A stretch of 43,629 nt of DNA. Origin: Saprospiraceae bacterium. GTDB lineage: Bacteria; Bacteroidota; Bacteroidia; Chitinophagales; Saprospiraceae. Positions 27,047 to 36,900 of the stretch are shown here, one piece after another (position 1 is the first letter of the stretch; every line of letters starts with the position of its first letter). Both the position numbers and the translations under genes were made by a program. The stretch is from assembly GCA_029251525.1 (NCBI GenBank), contig JAQXDE010000013.1:1-43629 (forward strand). The letters run 5' to 3'. Below the pieces are notes generated by a model. That model saw only the letters and a program-made list of their open reading frames with translations. It made no database searches and was not told the origin of the DNA.

Positions 27047-27078
27047 ACCTGAAAATTTTCAGGTAGTTTTTATTTTTT
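27047..27078 (+). terminator. Terminator or attenuator hairpin upstream of the sheath gene
   Basis: A perfect palindrome, ACCTGAAAATTTTCAGGT (27047-27064), is followed by AGTTTTTATTTTTT. It lies inside the operon, 17 bp before the sheath ATG, so it may reduce read-through from the Pvc16 side or protect the 5' end of the abundant sheath mRNA. Confidence 0.65.
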
Positions 27079-27094
27079 AATAAAATTAATACTT

Positions 27095-28966
27095 ATGGCA
27101 AAATTGTATTCCACTCCAGGTGTTTATATCGAAGAGAAAAGCGCCTTTACCAACTCGGTCGTGCCTGTCGCAACTGCAATCCCCTGTTTTATCGGGTTTA
27201 CAGAGAAGGCTACTCGAGATCATCAATCTTTAACTAAACAGTTAGTTAAAATAGCGTCATTTGACGAATACATCAAATATTTTGGGGGAAAACCTCTTAT
27301 TAAATATGATGCTACGTTCAATGATCCAAATGATCCTATTAAAGTAGTTCCATTCAAAGCTTCTCAACTTTACCTTTATTATTCACTAAAACTCTATTTT
27401 AATAATGGAGGTGGAGATTGCTACATCTATTCTTGTGGTGGATATGGAACTCCAGCCGCAGCAAGTAAATTGGAAGCAGGTATGGTAGATCATGCTTTGC
27501 AATTACTGTTGAAAGAACCAGAGCCAACAATGATTGTTATCCCTGATGGACATACAATGGATAGTGCAGCTGATTATTATGACTTATTTACAAAAGCTTT
27601 ACCCCATTGTAGAGAAATGATTAATAGATTTGCGATTTTGGATATTCATGGAGGAGGAGTTAAAGATAATTTGAGTGAGCCAAGTAAAATTGCCAATCTA
27701 CATAAAGTTTTTAAAAATAGTATAGGAACTAATGATCTTAACTATGGAGCTGTTTATTGGCCTTGGGTTCAAGCCACCGTAGTTCAACCTTCTGACCTAG
27801 ATTTTAGAAATCTCAATAATTTAGATGTATTAAAAGCTGAAATTACAAGAATAACTCCAATTAATTATAAACCATTATCAGATGGCTCTGAAGATCCAAG
27901 GGTAGCTGAGATTACGAAAATGGTAGCCTTAATGGGTAAAGTAGTTCTTACTTCTACCGAAGCAGCTGCTGCAAAAACTGATGCTGATTCTGCTGTTAAG
28001 ACAACTGATGCAGCTGCGAAGACTGCAAATGCGGCTGCGAAAGCGGCCCCGGATGATGCGGCTCTCGCAAATGCAGCAAAATTTGCAGATGAGGCTAAAG
28101 CTGCAGCAAAAACTGCTGCTGATGAGGCTAAAGCTGTGGTTGATGCTATCACCACAGCTGATAATGCTAAGGCTAAAGCCGATGCTTCTGCATTAATAGC
28201 ATCAGCACCTTCTGCAACTGATGCTGAAATTGCAACAGCTGCAACTGATGCAGCAGCAGCAGTAGCATCAGAACTTGCCGCTTCAATCGATACTAATGAT
28301 ACAGCAATCATATCTCGTCAGCATAATGTTATGCTTCAAGTTAGCCCACTGTACAAAGCTGTTATGATGAGACTTCGAGAAGTAGCGAATGTATTACCTC
28401 CGAGTGCAGCTATGGCTGGAGCATATAAAGCAACTGACTCATCTGTTGGAACACATCAAGCACCTGCAAATATCAGTTTAATATCTGTAAGTAAGCCTAT
28501 GGTTAACTTAGACGATCACGAACAAGAGGGTCTCAATGTTCCAATTGATGGAAAAGCAATAAATGCAATTCGTAGTTTCCCAGGAAAGGGTGTTTTGGTT
28601 TGGGGTGCTCGAACCATGGACGGAAATAGTCAAGACTGGCGATACATTTCTGTTAGAAGAACAGTAAGTATGATTGAGTTATCCATTAAATACGCTGCCG
28701 AAGTCTTCGTTTTTCAACCAAATAACTCAAGTACTTGGTCGAACCTTAAAGCAATGATTACTAACTTCTTGACAAACATGTGGTATGCTGGGGCGCTAGC
28801 TGGAGCTACTCCTGAGAGTGCTTTCAGTGTGGATGTAGGGATAGGAACGACAATGACTTCTGTAGATATTCTTGATGGTTATATGAGAGTTTCTGTTAAA
28901 ATCGCAGTTACTCGTCCTGCAGAATTTATTGTAATAACATTTGAGCAGCAAATGCAGACTTCTTAA
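27095..28966 (+). CDS. eCIS contractile tail sheath protein with an alanine-rich insert
   Basis: This 623-residue sheath protein starts with the usual LYSTPGVYIEEKSAFTNSV strand, which ties neighbouring subunits together. The C-terminal sheath domain (about 450-623) has SFPGKGVLVWGARTM, WRYISVRRTVSMIE and a final strand ending FEQQMQT. Contraction of the sheath drives the inner tube into the target. Residues about 288-398 are an insert very rich in Ala, Lys, Asp and Thr with 11-residue repeats (ADEAKAAAKTA, ADEAKAVVDAI), likely a long helix or coiled coil on the outer surface. It lies before the segment ISRQHNVMLQVSPLYK. Base composition there is more GC-rich (27956-28288). Only one sheath gene is seen, unlike the three of PVC and Afp. 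The start is ATG 27095. Confidence 0.92.
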   Translation: MAKLYSTPGVYIEEKSAFTNSVVPVATAIPCFIGFTEKATRDHQSLTKQLVKIASFDEYIKYFGGKPLIKYDATFNDPNDPIKVVPFKASQLYLYYSLKLYFNNGGGDCYIYSCGGYGTPAAASKLEAGMVDHALQLLLKEPEPTMIVIPDGHTMDSAADYYDLFTKALPHCREMINRFAILDIHGGGVKDNLSEPSKIANLHKVFKNSIGTNDLNYGAVYWPWVQATVVQPSDLDFRNLNNLDVLKAEITRITPINYKPLSDGSEDPRVAEITKMVALMGKVVLTSTEAAAAKTDADSAVKTTDAAAKTANAAAKAAPDDAALANAAKFADEAKAAAKTAADEAKAVVDAITTADNAKAKADASALIASAPSATDAEIATAATDAAAAVASELAASIDTNDTAIISRQHNVMLQVSPLYKAVMMRLREVANVLPPSAAMAGAYKATDSSVGTHQAPANISLISVSKPMVNLDDHEQEGLNVPIDGKAINAIRSFPGKGVLVWGARTMDGNSQDWRYISVRRTVSMIELSIKYAAEVFVFQPNNSSTWSNLKAMITNFLTNMWYAGALAGATPESAFSVDVGIGTTMTSVDILDGYMRVSVKIAVTRPAEFIVITFEQQMQTS

Positions 28967-29001
28967 TGTAGTCGTAGTCCTACTTATTCTCATTTAACCA
29001 C

Positions 29002-29043
29002 GTAGATATTTTGTTATATAGGTATTGATATCTACAACTTTTT
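29002..29043 (+). other. Hairpin in the sheath-tube spacer
   Basis: A perfect 8-bp stem, GTAGATAT (29002-29009) with ATATCTAC (29028-29035), has an 18-nt loop and is followed by AACTTTTT. It could be a weak terminator or an mRNA processing or stability element between sheath and tube. Confidence 0.4.
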
Positions 29044-29064
29044 AAAAAATTAAATTAATTTATT

Positions 29065-29574
29065 ATGGCTAAAAATGAAGTTACAGCAGCAGAAGCAGCT
29101 GCTCCCAAAAATAATGATGCAGACGGATCGGAACAAATGAATCCGTGGCCTGTGCCTAAGTTTCACTTTAAAGTTACATTTGGAAATGTTGGCGTAATTG
29201 ATTTTCAAGAAGTCTCTGGCTTAGATTCAGAATACGATCTTATTGAATACCGAGCTGGTACTTGGCAGCCGTGGTCAACGGTAAAGCAACCTGGTTTAAT
29301 GAAGTTTTCTGACGTAACTTTTAAGAAGGGCATGTTTAAAACAGATACTACTTTGTTCGATTATTTCATGTCTGTTCAGATGAATGTTGTCGAACGACAA
29401 CAGGTAACAATTGAATTACTCGATGAGGCTGGAGCAACACTATTTATTTGGACATTAAGAAATGCTTGGCCATTAAAAGTCACTTCCACCGATATGAATG
29501 CTCAAAATAGTGAAATTGCTATTGAAGAAATTGTATTAGCTCATGAAGGACTTTCTATGGCACAAGGTTCTTAA
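29065..29574 (+). CDS. eCIS inner tube protein (gp19/Pvc1-like)
   Basis: This 169-residue protein has an Ala/Asn-rich N-terminal extension (1-25), then the tube fold of the phage gp19/Hcp kind. KFHFKVTFGNVGVIDFQEVS and GLDSEYDLIEYRAG are the family core, followed by KQPGLMKFSDVTFKKGMF and a C-terminal strand IEEIVLAHEGL. Hexamers of this protein stack into the tube that carries cargo and is expelled on contraction. It follows the sheath gene directly, as in other eCIS, and should be the most abundant protein with the sheath. The start is ATG 29065, 98 bp after the sheath stop. Confidence 0.9.
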   Translation: MAKNEVTAAEAAAPKNNDADGSEQMNPWPVPKFHFKVTFGNVGVIDFQEVSGLDSEYDLIEYRAGTWQPWSTVKQPGLMKFSDVTFKKGMFKTDTTLFDYFMSVQMNVVERQQVTIELLDEAGATLFIWTLRNAWPLKVTSTDMNAQNSEIAIEEIVLAHEGLSMAQGS

Positions 29575-29593
29575 TTTTATATGATTAAAATTA

Positions 29594-29623
29594 AATTCCA
29601 AGCTCATTTATGGGCTTGGAATT
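29594..29623 (+). other. Hairpin between the two tube genes
   Basis: A 10-bp stem, AATTCCAAGC (29594-29603) with GCTTGGAATT (29614-29623), has a 10-nt loop. The T-run after it is weak (AATTTCT), so it is more likely a mRNA stability element or a leaky terminator after the major tube gene than a full stop. Confidence 0.45.
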
Positions 29624-29647
29624 AATTTCTAAAATAAGACTTCAATT

Positions 29648-30109
29648 ATGAGTAAAGGATTTTCTCCACCAGTTGGTTTTCATTTCAAGGTGTCTTTCTT
29701 AAACAATAGTTTTGATGAGAAAGATAATGCTTTTCAAGAGGTTAGTGGTATTTCTATGGAACTCGAAACAGAGGAAATAAGAGAGGGAGGTGCTCAATTC
29801 AGTGCACATAAAGTACCAAAGCAAACCAAATTTGATGACCTAGTTTTAAAAAGAGGGTTAATTACCATGTCCTCCTCTTTAGCTCTATGGTGTTTCGATA
29901 CTTTAGGAACAAGCTCTATGATGCCAATAATTTCTAAACAGATAACAGTTCAATTACTCAATGATAAAGAGGTTCCAAAAATGACATGGTCTTTTCATGA
30001 TGCCTATCCATTTAAATGGGAAGTTTCAGGTTTCAATGCACAAGAAAGTAATATTGTAGTAGAATCAATTTCTTTTAAATATAATCATTTTGTGGTTATT
30101 CCAAGCTGA
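29648..30109 (+). CDS. eCIS second tube protein / tube initiator (Pvc5-like)
   Basis: This 153-residue protein has the same fold as the main tube protein. PPVGFHFKVSFLNNSF and AFQEVSGISMELE match its FQEVSG core, followed by KVPKQTKFDDLVLKRGL and a long C-terminal strand IVVESISFKYNHF. In PVC/Afp a Pvc5-like subunit forms the first tube ring on the baseplate and differs in loop regions from Pvc1. The shorter, Ala-free N-terminus fits. It is separated from the main tube gene by a hairpin, which suits a lower expression level. The start is ATG 29648. Confidence 0.88.
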   Translation: MSKGFSPPVGFHFKVSFLNNSFDEKDNAFQEVSGISMELETEEIREGGAQFSAHKVPKQTKFDDLVLKRGLITMSSSLALWCFDTLGTSSMMPIISKQITVQLLNDKEVPKMTWSFHDAYPFKWEVSGFNAQESNIVVESISFKYNHFVVIPS

Positions 30110-30174
30110 GAGCAACTCAATATTCTATGACAATTTTGTAAAAACATATTTAAGTATCATTTCAAAATTTATTT

Positions 30175-30378
30175 ATGCCAGTAGAAATAAGAGAATTAGT
30201 TATTCAAGCTCAGGTAGCAAAGCAAGAAGATGCTTCAATCGAAAACTCAGCTGAAAAAGTAGAAAAAAAAGAAAGAAACCTTTCACCTTCTTCCCCTTCA
30301 GATAATAAAGATGAGTTACTAAATGAATTAAAAATTTGGGTGGTAGAATACTTAGAAAAACAGCAACGAAAGTTTTAA
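30175..30378 (+). CDS. DUF5908 eCIS small protein (Pvc6-like)
   Basis: The 67-residue protein begins MPVEIRELVIQAQV, the short conserved N-terminal strand of DUF5908. A Ser/Lys/Glu-rich linker and a C-terminal amphipathic helix (NELKIWVVEYLEKQQRKF) follow. DUF5908 genes are found between the tube and LysM genes of eCIS clusters, the same position as here, and correspond to the small Afp6/Pvc6-type gene. Their structural role is not settled. The length and context are typical. Confidence 0.8.
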   Translation: MPVEIRELVIQAQVAKQEDASIENSAEKVEKKERNLSPSSPSDNKDELLNELKIWVVEYLEKQQRKF

Positions 30379-30465
30379 ATAAAAAGGTTAATCAATGATT
30401 CTTGTTGCAAGAAGAATATTATCAAAGAATTTCAAAAAACACTGGTTTAATTTTTCACTTTACAT

Positions 30466-31182
30466 ATGAGTTTATTAAAATTAAAAATTAGGGCTTTCGA
30501 AAAAGAAAATTTCAAAAGCGAAATAGATGAAATGGAGGTTCAGTTTAACCCCGCTGATATCAATATGACTTGGGGAACTCGAAACAGCGGAGATAACGAG
30601 CAAATGGGTAATACATTGAAGTTAACAGGGGGAAAACAAATGATAATCAAAAAAACCGATTTCCCACCAGCTACAGCAAAGTTTAAATTGATTTTTGATA
30701 ATTCTATTTTACGGGGTAGTCAATCTCAATCGGGTATGAGTATCACTAAATTAATTGACAAATTTAAGGCAATGTGCCTAGATGTTTCCCCTGAAGTACA
30801 TGCCCCTAGTTACCTTAAATTAACGTGGGGAGAATTCAAATTTAATTGCGAACTGACTAGTCTATCTGTCAATTATACTTTGTTTTCATCTGATGGAAAA
30901 CCACTGCGTGCTGAACTAGATTGTACATTTAGTGAATTCCAAGATGCTGTGACAAAAGCAATAGAGGATGCGGGAAATTCTCCAGATATGACACGTGTAG
31001 TTACTGTATTAGAAGGAGATACTCTTCCATTATTATGCTATAAACATTATGGTTCAAGTCAACATTATTTAAAGGTTGCAAAAGTCAATAAATTAGCCTC
31101 AGCTAGTTATTTACGTCCTGGACAACGAGTTGTATTTCCTCCTTTAGTGGACGAAATTAACTCACACCACCAATATCCTTGA
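30466..31182 (+). CDS. eCIS LysM-domain hub/baseplate adaptor (Pvc7-like)
   Basis: This 238-residue protein has an N-terminal beta domain (1-160) opening LLKLKIRAFEKENF and EVQFNPADINMTW, the tail-tube/hub-connecting domain of gp53/Pvc7-type proteins. A C-terminal LysM domain spans about 176-226: TRVVTVLEGDTLPLLCYKHY and LRPGQRVVFPP. In eCIS this protein joins tube initiator and spike hub within the baseplate; the LysM domain contacts the inner tube or hub rather than peptidoglycan. Order and spacing in the operon match PVC. The start is ATG 30466. Confidence 0.85.
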   Translation: MSLLKLKIRAFEKENFKSEIDEMEVQFNPADINMTWGTRNSGDNEQMGNTLKLTGGKQMIIKKTDFPPATAKFKLIFDNSILRGSQSQSGMSITKLIDKFKAMCLDVSPEVHAPSYLKLTWGEFKFNCELTSLSVNYTLFSSDGKPLRAELDCTFSEFQDAVTKAIEDAGNSPDMTRVVTVLEGDTLPLLCYKHYGSSQHYLKVAKVNKLASASYLRPGQRVVFPPLVDEINSHHQYP

Positions 31183-31303
31183 CAAAAAATAAGAGCTTAT
31201 GGGGGGATTTAATTTTTAATCTAAATCATATTTCCCAACTAGCTTTAGGCAGCCAACAATAATTTTTATACACAATATTTTCATGAAAAGATTACAATAA
31301 AAT

Positions 31304-33145
31304 ATGGCAACACTTTCAAAGAAGTCTCCACTAACAGGAAAAACGGATTTAGTTACTTTTAGGCTAATGGCAAAAGTTGGCGGTCAGATGAAAGCACTGA
31401 GCGAGGCCTACCAAGTATTAGATATCGAAGTAGAAAAATCAGTTAATCGAATTGCCACTGCCAGAGTCGTGCTTGCTTTATCATTTGCTGCGGGTGATAA
31501 TGAAACCTTTGAAATGTCTGAAGAAGATCAATTTGCTCATGGGGAAGATATAGAAATACACTTGGGTTATCATAGCACTGATGTCAAAGTTTTTAAAGGC
31601 ATCATTGTTAATGTTGGCGTGCGAGCTGAGTTCTCCGTAAATAAATTGATTTTAGAATGTAGTGGACAAGCAATAAAAATGACCCTCGGAAAAAAAAATA
31701 AGTATTTCAATGAAAAAACAGATGATGCAATCATTTCTGCTATTGTAAAGGAGAATGGGCTGGAAGCAGAAGTAGATTCAACATCTTATAGCTACAAACA
31801 ACTGATTCAATATTATTCCTCTGATTGGGACTTTATACGGATGAGAGCTGAGGCAAATGGGTTGATGGTTTATGCAGATGAAGAGACAATTTATGTAAAA
31901 AAACCATTAACGTCTGGTAACGAAGAGCTAGAAGTTACCTATTCGAAAGACGTAGTCAGTATTAATGGAAAAATAGAATCCTTGAATCAAATACCGTCTA
32001 TCAAAACATACGGTTGGAGTATGTCTGAACAAAAATTAATGGAAGGAACTTCTGAAGAACCTTTTGTTAATGAACATGGTAGCATGACGGGAGAGGAGTT
32101 GGCAAAAGTAGTTGATATAGGTGAATATGAGCTTCATAGTTCCGGTCCATTGGAGCAAGCTGATTTGAAAGAATGGGCCAATGCAAGACTATTGAGATCG
32201 CGCCTTTCACGTATTCATGGAGATATCACAATAGTAGGTACTTCCCTAGCTAAATTAAATACTTTAATTAAAATTAATGGCTTTGGAAAACTGATGAATG
32301 GAAAAGCATTAATTACTAAAATCATTCATCGTATGACAGAAGGAAAATGGACAACAACCATTGGTTTTGGATTATCACCAGAACATTTTACCGAACGCCC
32401 CGATGTACACGCTCCTCTTGCGAGTGGATTACTGCCTGCCGTTCAAGGATTACAAAACGGTAAAGTAAAAAAAATAGATACTGATCCAGATGGAGAAACT
32501 CGGGTACTCGTCGATATTCCTGTTATTGCCGAATCAGGAGATGGTATTTGGGCAAGGTTATCTAAATTTTACGCAACCAGTGGGAAAGGTGCTTTTTTTA
32601 TGCCTGAGGTCGATGACGAGGTAATCGTTGGTTTTTTAAATAATGATCCTCGTTTTCCTATCATTTTAGGAAGCTTATATAGCAGCAAAATAGAAGCACC
32701 CTATACTCCTGATGAAGAAAATTCTATCAAAGCCATTATTACAAAAAATGATTTGAAATTAGAATTTAATGATAAAGACAAAATCATAACAATAGAAACC
32801 CCTGGAGGAAATCAAGCCATTTTTTCAGATAAGGATAACTCTATTTTACTTAAAGATAATACAGGAAATAGTATTGAAATGAATTCTGATGGCATCACAC
32901 TCGACAGTCCAAATGAAATAAATATAAGTGCAAAATCCAATGTAAATATCAAATCACTCGCAGACGTAGAAGTTTCTACTGAGTCAGGAGATCTTAACCT
33001 TGAAGGCAACAATATTAATGTTACTGCAAATATGAACTTAGCTGCAAAGGGTAACATGAATACCACCTTGGAAGCAGGTATGAATGCAACTGTAAAATCA
33101 GGAATGAACTTAACTATTCAGGGATTGATGGTTATGATTAATTAA
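31304..33145 (+). CDS. eCIS spike/hub protein (Pvc8-like, gp27/gp5 VgrG type)
   Basis: This 613-residue protein joins two regions. Residues 1-355 are gp27-like hub barrels with typical stretches such as DIEVEKSVNRIATARVVLAL and VFKGIIVNVGV. An OB-fold (about 378-465) follows: AVQGLQNGKVKKIDTDPDGE, GKGAFFMPEVDDEVIVGFLN and FPIILGSLYS. The C-terminal part (475-613) is a repeating strand region (DSPNEINISAKSNVNIKS, GNNINVTANMNLAA), the triple-stranded beta-helix needle of the trimer. VgrG/gp5 needles pierce the target membrane. No extra effector domain is fused; the protein ends at the needle, and the PAAR gene follows. Confidence 0.9.
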   Translation: MATLSKKSPLTGKTDLVTFRLMAKVGGQMKALSEAYQVLDIEVEKSVNRIATARVVLALSFAAGDNETFEMSEEDQFAHGEDIEIHLGYHSTDVKVFKGIIVNVGVRAEFSVNKLILECSGQAIKMTLGKKNKYFNEKTDDAIISAIVKENGLEAEVDSTSYSYKQLIQYYSSDWDFIRMRAEANGLMVYADEETIYVKKPLTSGNEELEVTYSKDVVSINGKIESLNQIPSIKTYGWSMSEQKLMEGTSEEPFVNEHGSMTGEELAKVVDIGEYELHSSGPLEQADLKEWANARLLRSRLSRIHGDITIVGTSLAKLNTLIKINGFGKLMNGKALITKIIHRMTEGKWTTTIGFGLSPEHFTERPDVHAPLASGLLPAVQGLQNGKVKKIDTDPDGETRVLVDIPVIAESGDGIWARLSKFYATSGKGAFFMPEVDDEVIVGFLNNDPRFPIILGSLYSSKIEAPYTPDEENSIKAIITKNDLKLEFNDKDKIITIETPGGNQAIFSDKDNSILLKDNTGNSIEMNSDGITLDSPNEINISAKSNVNIKSLADVEVSTESGDLNLEGNNINVTANMNLAAKGNMNTTLEAGMNATVKSGMNLTIQGLMVMIN

Positions 33146-33164
33146 TACTTTAAAACAAAATAAT

Positions 33165-33464
33165 ATGCCACCAGCAGCAAGACTGACAGATATGCATGTA
33201 TGCCCTATGGTTACACCGGGAGTACCTCCAATACCTCATATTGGAGGACCAATTATTGGACCAGGAGCACCAACTGTTTTAATAGGAAAATTACCTGCAG
33301 CGGTCATGGGAGATATGGCAACCTGTGTTGGACCTCCAGATACCATCGTAAAAGGTTCAGCCACAGTTATGATTGAAAAAAAGCCCGCAGCACGAGTTGG
33401 AGATAGTACTGCGCATGGAGGGACTATAGCATTAGGATGTTTTAATGTTATGATTGGAGGCTAG
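33165..33464 (+). CDS. PAAR-domain spike tip protein (Pvc10-like)
   Basis: This 99-residue protein is a PAAR domain. It begins MPPAARLTDMHVCPM, with two related repeats of Gly/Pro-rich strands and GDMATCVGPPD and AARVGDSTAHGG. H11, H25, C54 and H84 are the likely metal ligands that hold the cone together, the usual three-His/one-Cys set. PAAR proteins cap the needle formed by the spike and sharpen it. It sits 19 bases after the spike gene stop. No effector fusion is present, so cargo must be loaded elsewhere, most likely in the tube lumen. The next gene starts 35 bp later or, if its TTG is used, overlaps the end of this one. Confidence 0.9.
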   Translation: MPPAARLTDMHVCPMVTPGVPPIPHIGGPIIGPGAPTVLIGKLPAAVMGDMATCVGPPDTIVKGSATVMIEKKPAARVGDSTAHGGTIALGCFNVMIGG

Positions 33465-33498
33465 TCAATCTAATCTTTATAAAATAAATAGTACTAGT

Positions 33499-33927
33499 AT
33501 GACAAATGATTACAATTTAGAATTCTTGGGAACAGGCTGGGCCTTTCCTACCTCCTTTGATCCTAACGATGGATCTGTGGTACTTGCTAAAGAACTAGAA
33601 GACATTCAACAAAGTCTCTTTTTATTAATCTCCACTATTCCAGGCGAACGATTAATGCGTCCTGAATATGGATGTGATTTACACAGCTTAGTTTTTGAAA
33701 ATTTTAATGCAACCGTTCAAACAGATGCCAAGGATATGATAAGAAATGCCATTTTACATTTTGAACCACGCATAAGGGTAAATGATATTGAAATTTCTAC
33801 TGATCCGTTAGAAAGTATGGCATATATTAATATTAGTTATCACGTTCCAAAAGTTAACTCAAGACACAATATGGTCTATCCATTTTATTTTAAAGAGGGA
33901 ACTAATTTAAACTTAGGAACATTTTAA
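33499..33927 (+). CDS. Baseplate gp25-like protein (Pvc9-like)
   Basis: From ATG 33499 the protein has 142 residues. The GPW/gp25 core is clear: LGTGWAFPTSFDPNDGSVVL, ISTIPGERLMRPEYGCDLHS (P-G-x-R-x-x-x-P-x-[FY]-G) and a C-terminal strand pair ending KEGTNLNLGTF. gp25 homologues nucleate the sheath on the baseplate. An in-frame TTG at 33454 would add 15 residues and overlap the PAAR gene; the ATG is preferred because the conserved fold begins soon after it. The PVC order is gp25 before PAAR; here PAAR comes first. Confidence 0.88.
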   Translation: MTNDYNLEFLGTGWAFPTSFDPNDGSVVLAKELEDIQQSLFLLISTIPGERLMRPEYGCDLHSLVFENFNATVQTDAKDMIRNAILHFEPRIRVNDIEISTDPLESMAYINISYHVPKVNSRHNMVYPFYFKEGTNLNLGTF

Positions 33928-33997
33928 AAAGGGTGGTACTATAAACACAACCATAAAAATAAATATTCTTTAAAATAGAATATTAGCATATTTAAAA

Positions 33998-36900
33998 ATG
34001 ACTACAAAAAGATCAGGAACATCCAGAAATAGCCGTCTTGTTTCATCCTTGAATCCAGATAATATTAAGATCGACAATCGTTCTTTAACTGATTTATTGG
34101 CCTATACAAAAGAAGTCGCCACTTTGATTAATTTTTATGGAGAGGATAATGAAATCCAAGGGAATTGGGGTCAGTTTTTCCAGAAAAACAACTCTTTCTT
34201 TATGGCAGAAATCGTCAATAAAGATATCACTACTCTGTATAAGAAAGGAAGTAACTTGTTATTAAAATACCATTTTTCAAAAAAAGGAAATGACAATAAA
34301 AAGGCAAGTTATCTATTACTCTTAATTGGAATCATTGATGAATATTATTCTATCATCACCAATTGGCAAAAGCGGGTTAATGAAGTTTCTAAGTTAGGAA
34401 ATTATATAGAGATTCATTTAAAAATTAAGTATTGTAAAGAACGTTATTTTGACAAACAAAGATCCCATCTAACTACGGTGAAGCGTTTTTTAGACGAAAA
34501 AACAAATACCACTAATCCAAATAAAATATTAAAACATGACACGCCTTCAACAGAACAGAATAACCCTCTGCTCTCTGTTCAATTCGTTTACGACGAACTA
34601 AAGGGGATATTCAATACTTTTTATGAACAGTTAAATTATTTAAAACAAATTGCCGAAAATGATCTAAAGATTGCCTATTCCGAAAAAAGTGATCATGAAC
34701 CTTTGATGGGATTACTAATTGCATTTTTAAAAATTTTCCGTTTCCAACAAGATCATTTAAATAAATTTACAGGGAAACACTTGGAGTATTATTATCACCA
34801 AGTTTTAGGGCAAAAAAATAAAAATGCCATTCCTGATAGAACCCATGCAAGTTTTACATTAAAGAAAGAGAGTCTACCTTATTTAGTACCAAAGGGTACT
34901 CTATTATTAGCTGATATTAATGATGATGGATTAGAATCTCATTATGAAACTTTGCATGACACTTTGGTTTCTAGAGCAGAGATTACCTCACTACAGACCC
35001 TTAATATCAGTCGAAATTCTGATTTCAATTTTGAAAGTTCGTTTAATACTGTTTCAAATATTTATCATGCTCCTATTGCCAATTCTAAAGATGGACTCGG
35101 CACCCCATTTAATGAAACAAATAAAAGTTGGCCCATTGTTGGTGAAGATCAGTCCTTATTAAGTCAGCGACAAAAGAACATGATGACAGGTAATGTAGGT
35201 TTAGCTATTGTAGCCCCTATTTTATATCTGGAAGCAGGCTCTCGTAAAATAACTTTAGACCTAAAAGTAGATCCTGATACACAAGATAATTTATTTGTAC
35301 TCTTAAAAGATTTAGCGCAAAGTCAAAATCAAACAGTCGCTATTGTTTTTGAAACGCTCCTCAGAAGTTCTATTGAAATATTCGGAACCACCACCGAGGG
35401 CTGGTTCAAAATTGAAGATTATAATACTAAACCAATTGGTCAATGGGGAGATAATTCCATATGTATAGATTTAATGTTAGGTAACGAAATGCCTCCTTTA
35501 GTTCCACTTGGCAAAGAAGCAGAGGGTAATCGCTATTCAGAAAAATGGCCCGCTATTAAAATCATGCTTCGGTCTGGAACTTCTATCTATGCCTATTCTT
35601 TTCTGCAAGTATTAAAGATGAGACGAATTGAAATTAAAGTAGATGTCCAGAATCTTAAAAAATTAACGCTTACCAATATTGCTGGTCAATTTAATAACAA
35701 TACTCCTTTTCCTCTTTTTGGAGCATTACCTGATAAAAATTCTGAATTACTCATCGGGAGTCGAGAGCTATTTTTAAAAAATATAACAAGCTTAGGTATT
35801 GATATCGAATGGAATAACCTTCCGGACTTGGAAGGTGGCTTTGATAAATATTATGATGCTTACATAAGCAATGAAAGTGGCGAATCTCTTGGTATTGGAA
35901 ATGATTCTTTTAAAATGAAGATTTCTGCGCTGTCTCAAGCTCAATTTTTTCCTAATAATTTTAAAGACCAACAAATTTTACCTCTTTTCCAAATGGACGA
36001 GAATAATCGCTTGTCTACTATTACTAAAATTCAAAAAACTATTGAAACCAAAAAATTACTTTTAAACGCTAACCTCGATGAACCAATTGAATTGTTACCT
36101 TATGCAAATGATACTCAACTAGGATATATTCGGTTGACAATGTGCGAACCTAAGTTTGCATTTGGGCATATCCCCTACCCTAGAATTTTAGCCCATGCAG
36201 TCACACACAATACTTTTGCTTCAGCAAAAAAGGCCTGGTGGAAAAATCAAAAAACGAAACTGATTCCTCTACCGAACGAACCTTTTACTCCAGTGGTAAA
36301 ACGTATTTCAATTAATTACACCGCCAAAAGTTCTATCAACATTATTGGACAAGGAGGGGAACGAAAACCAGATGAAATGGAAAGTCAAATTATCCGTATC
36401 ATTCCTTTTGGCTACAAAACTATTTTTAAAAACGGAATAAGTGACAGTCGTGAATTACTAGAACCGTTTGGCTCTGACGGATATTTGGTTATTGGGTTAA
36501 ATAATATTAAACCGGGACTACCGCTCAACTTGATGTTCGAATTTTCTGGATCCAAAAATAAAACAATGGAAACACCTGTCAATATTCGTTGGTTTTATTT
36601 ATCGGATAATACTTTTTATCAATTTAAAAAAGAGGACATTTATTATGATACCACTTCTAATTTTACTTCCAACGGTATTGTGAGTTTGCGAATACCCGAA
36701 GATATCAATAAGAATAATACAATTATTCAAGGAGACCATTATTGGATATTAGTAGCTGCACGAGGTAAAATCACCAAAGTATTGGGTAAAATTATACAAA
36801 TTAAAACTCATGCTGTTGAAGCTCGATGGGTGAACAATAACGATCCAAACCATTATTCTAATCTAGAAAATTTACCAAAAATTAAAGCACTTGCCAAAAA

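Noticed and set aside
27865-28311. Antisense open frame of 148 codons rich in Ala and Ser
   Set aside because: It mirrors the alanine-rich sheath insert; GCN-rich codons keep the opposite strand open. The sheath frame is the real one.
33454-33498. TTG start extending the gp25-like gene into the PAAR gene
   Set aside because: The added residues are not conserved in gp25 proteins, and an ATG lies right before the fold begins.
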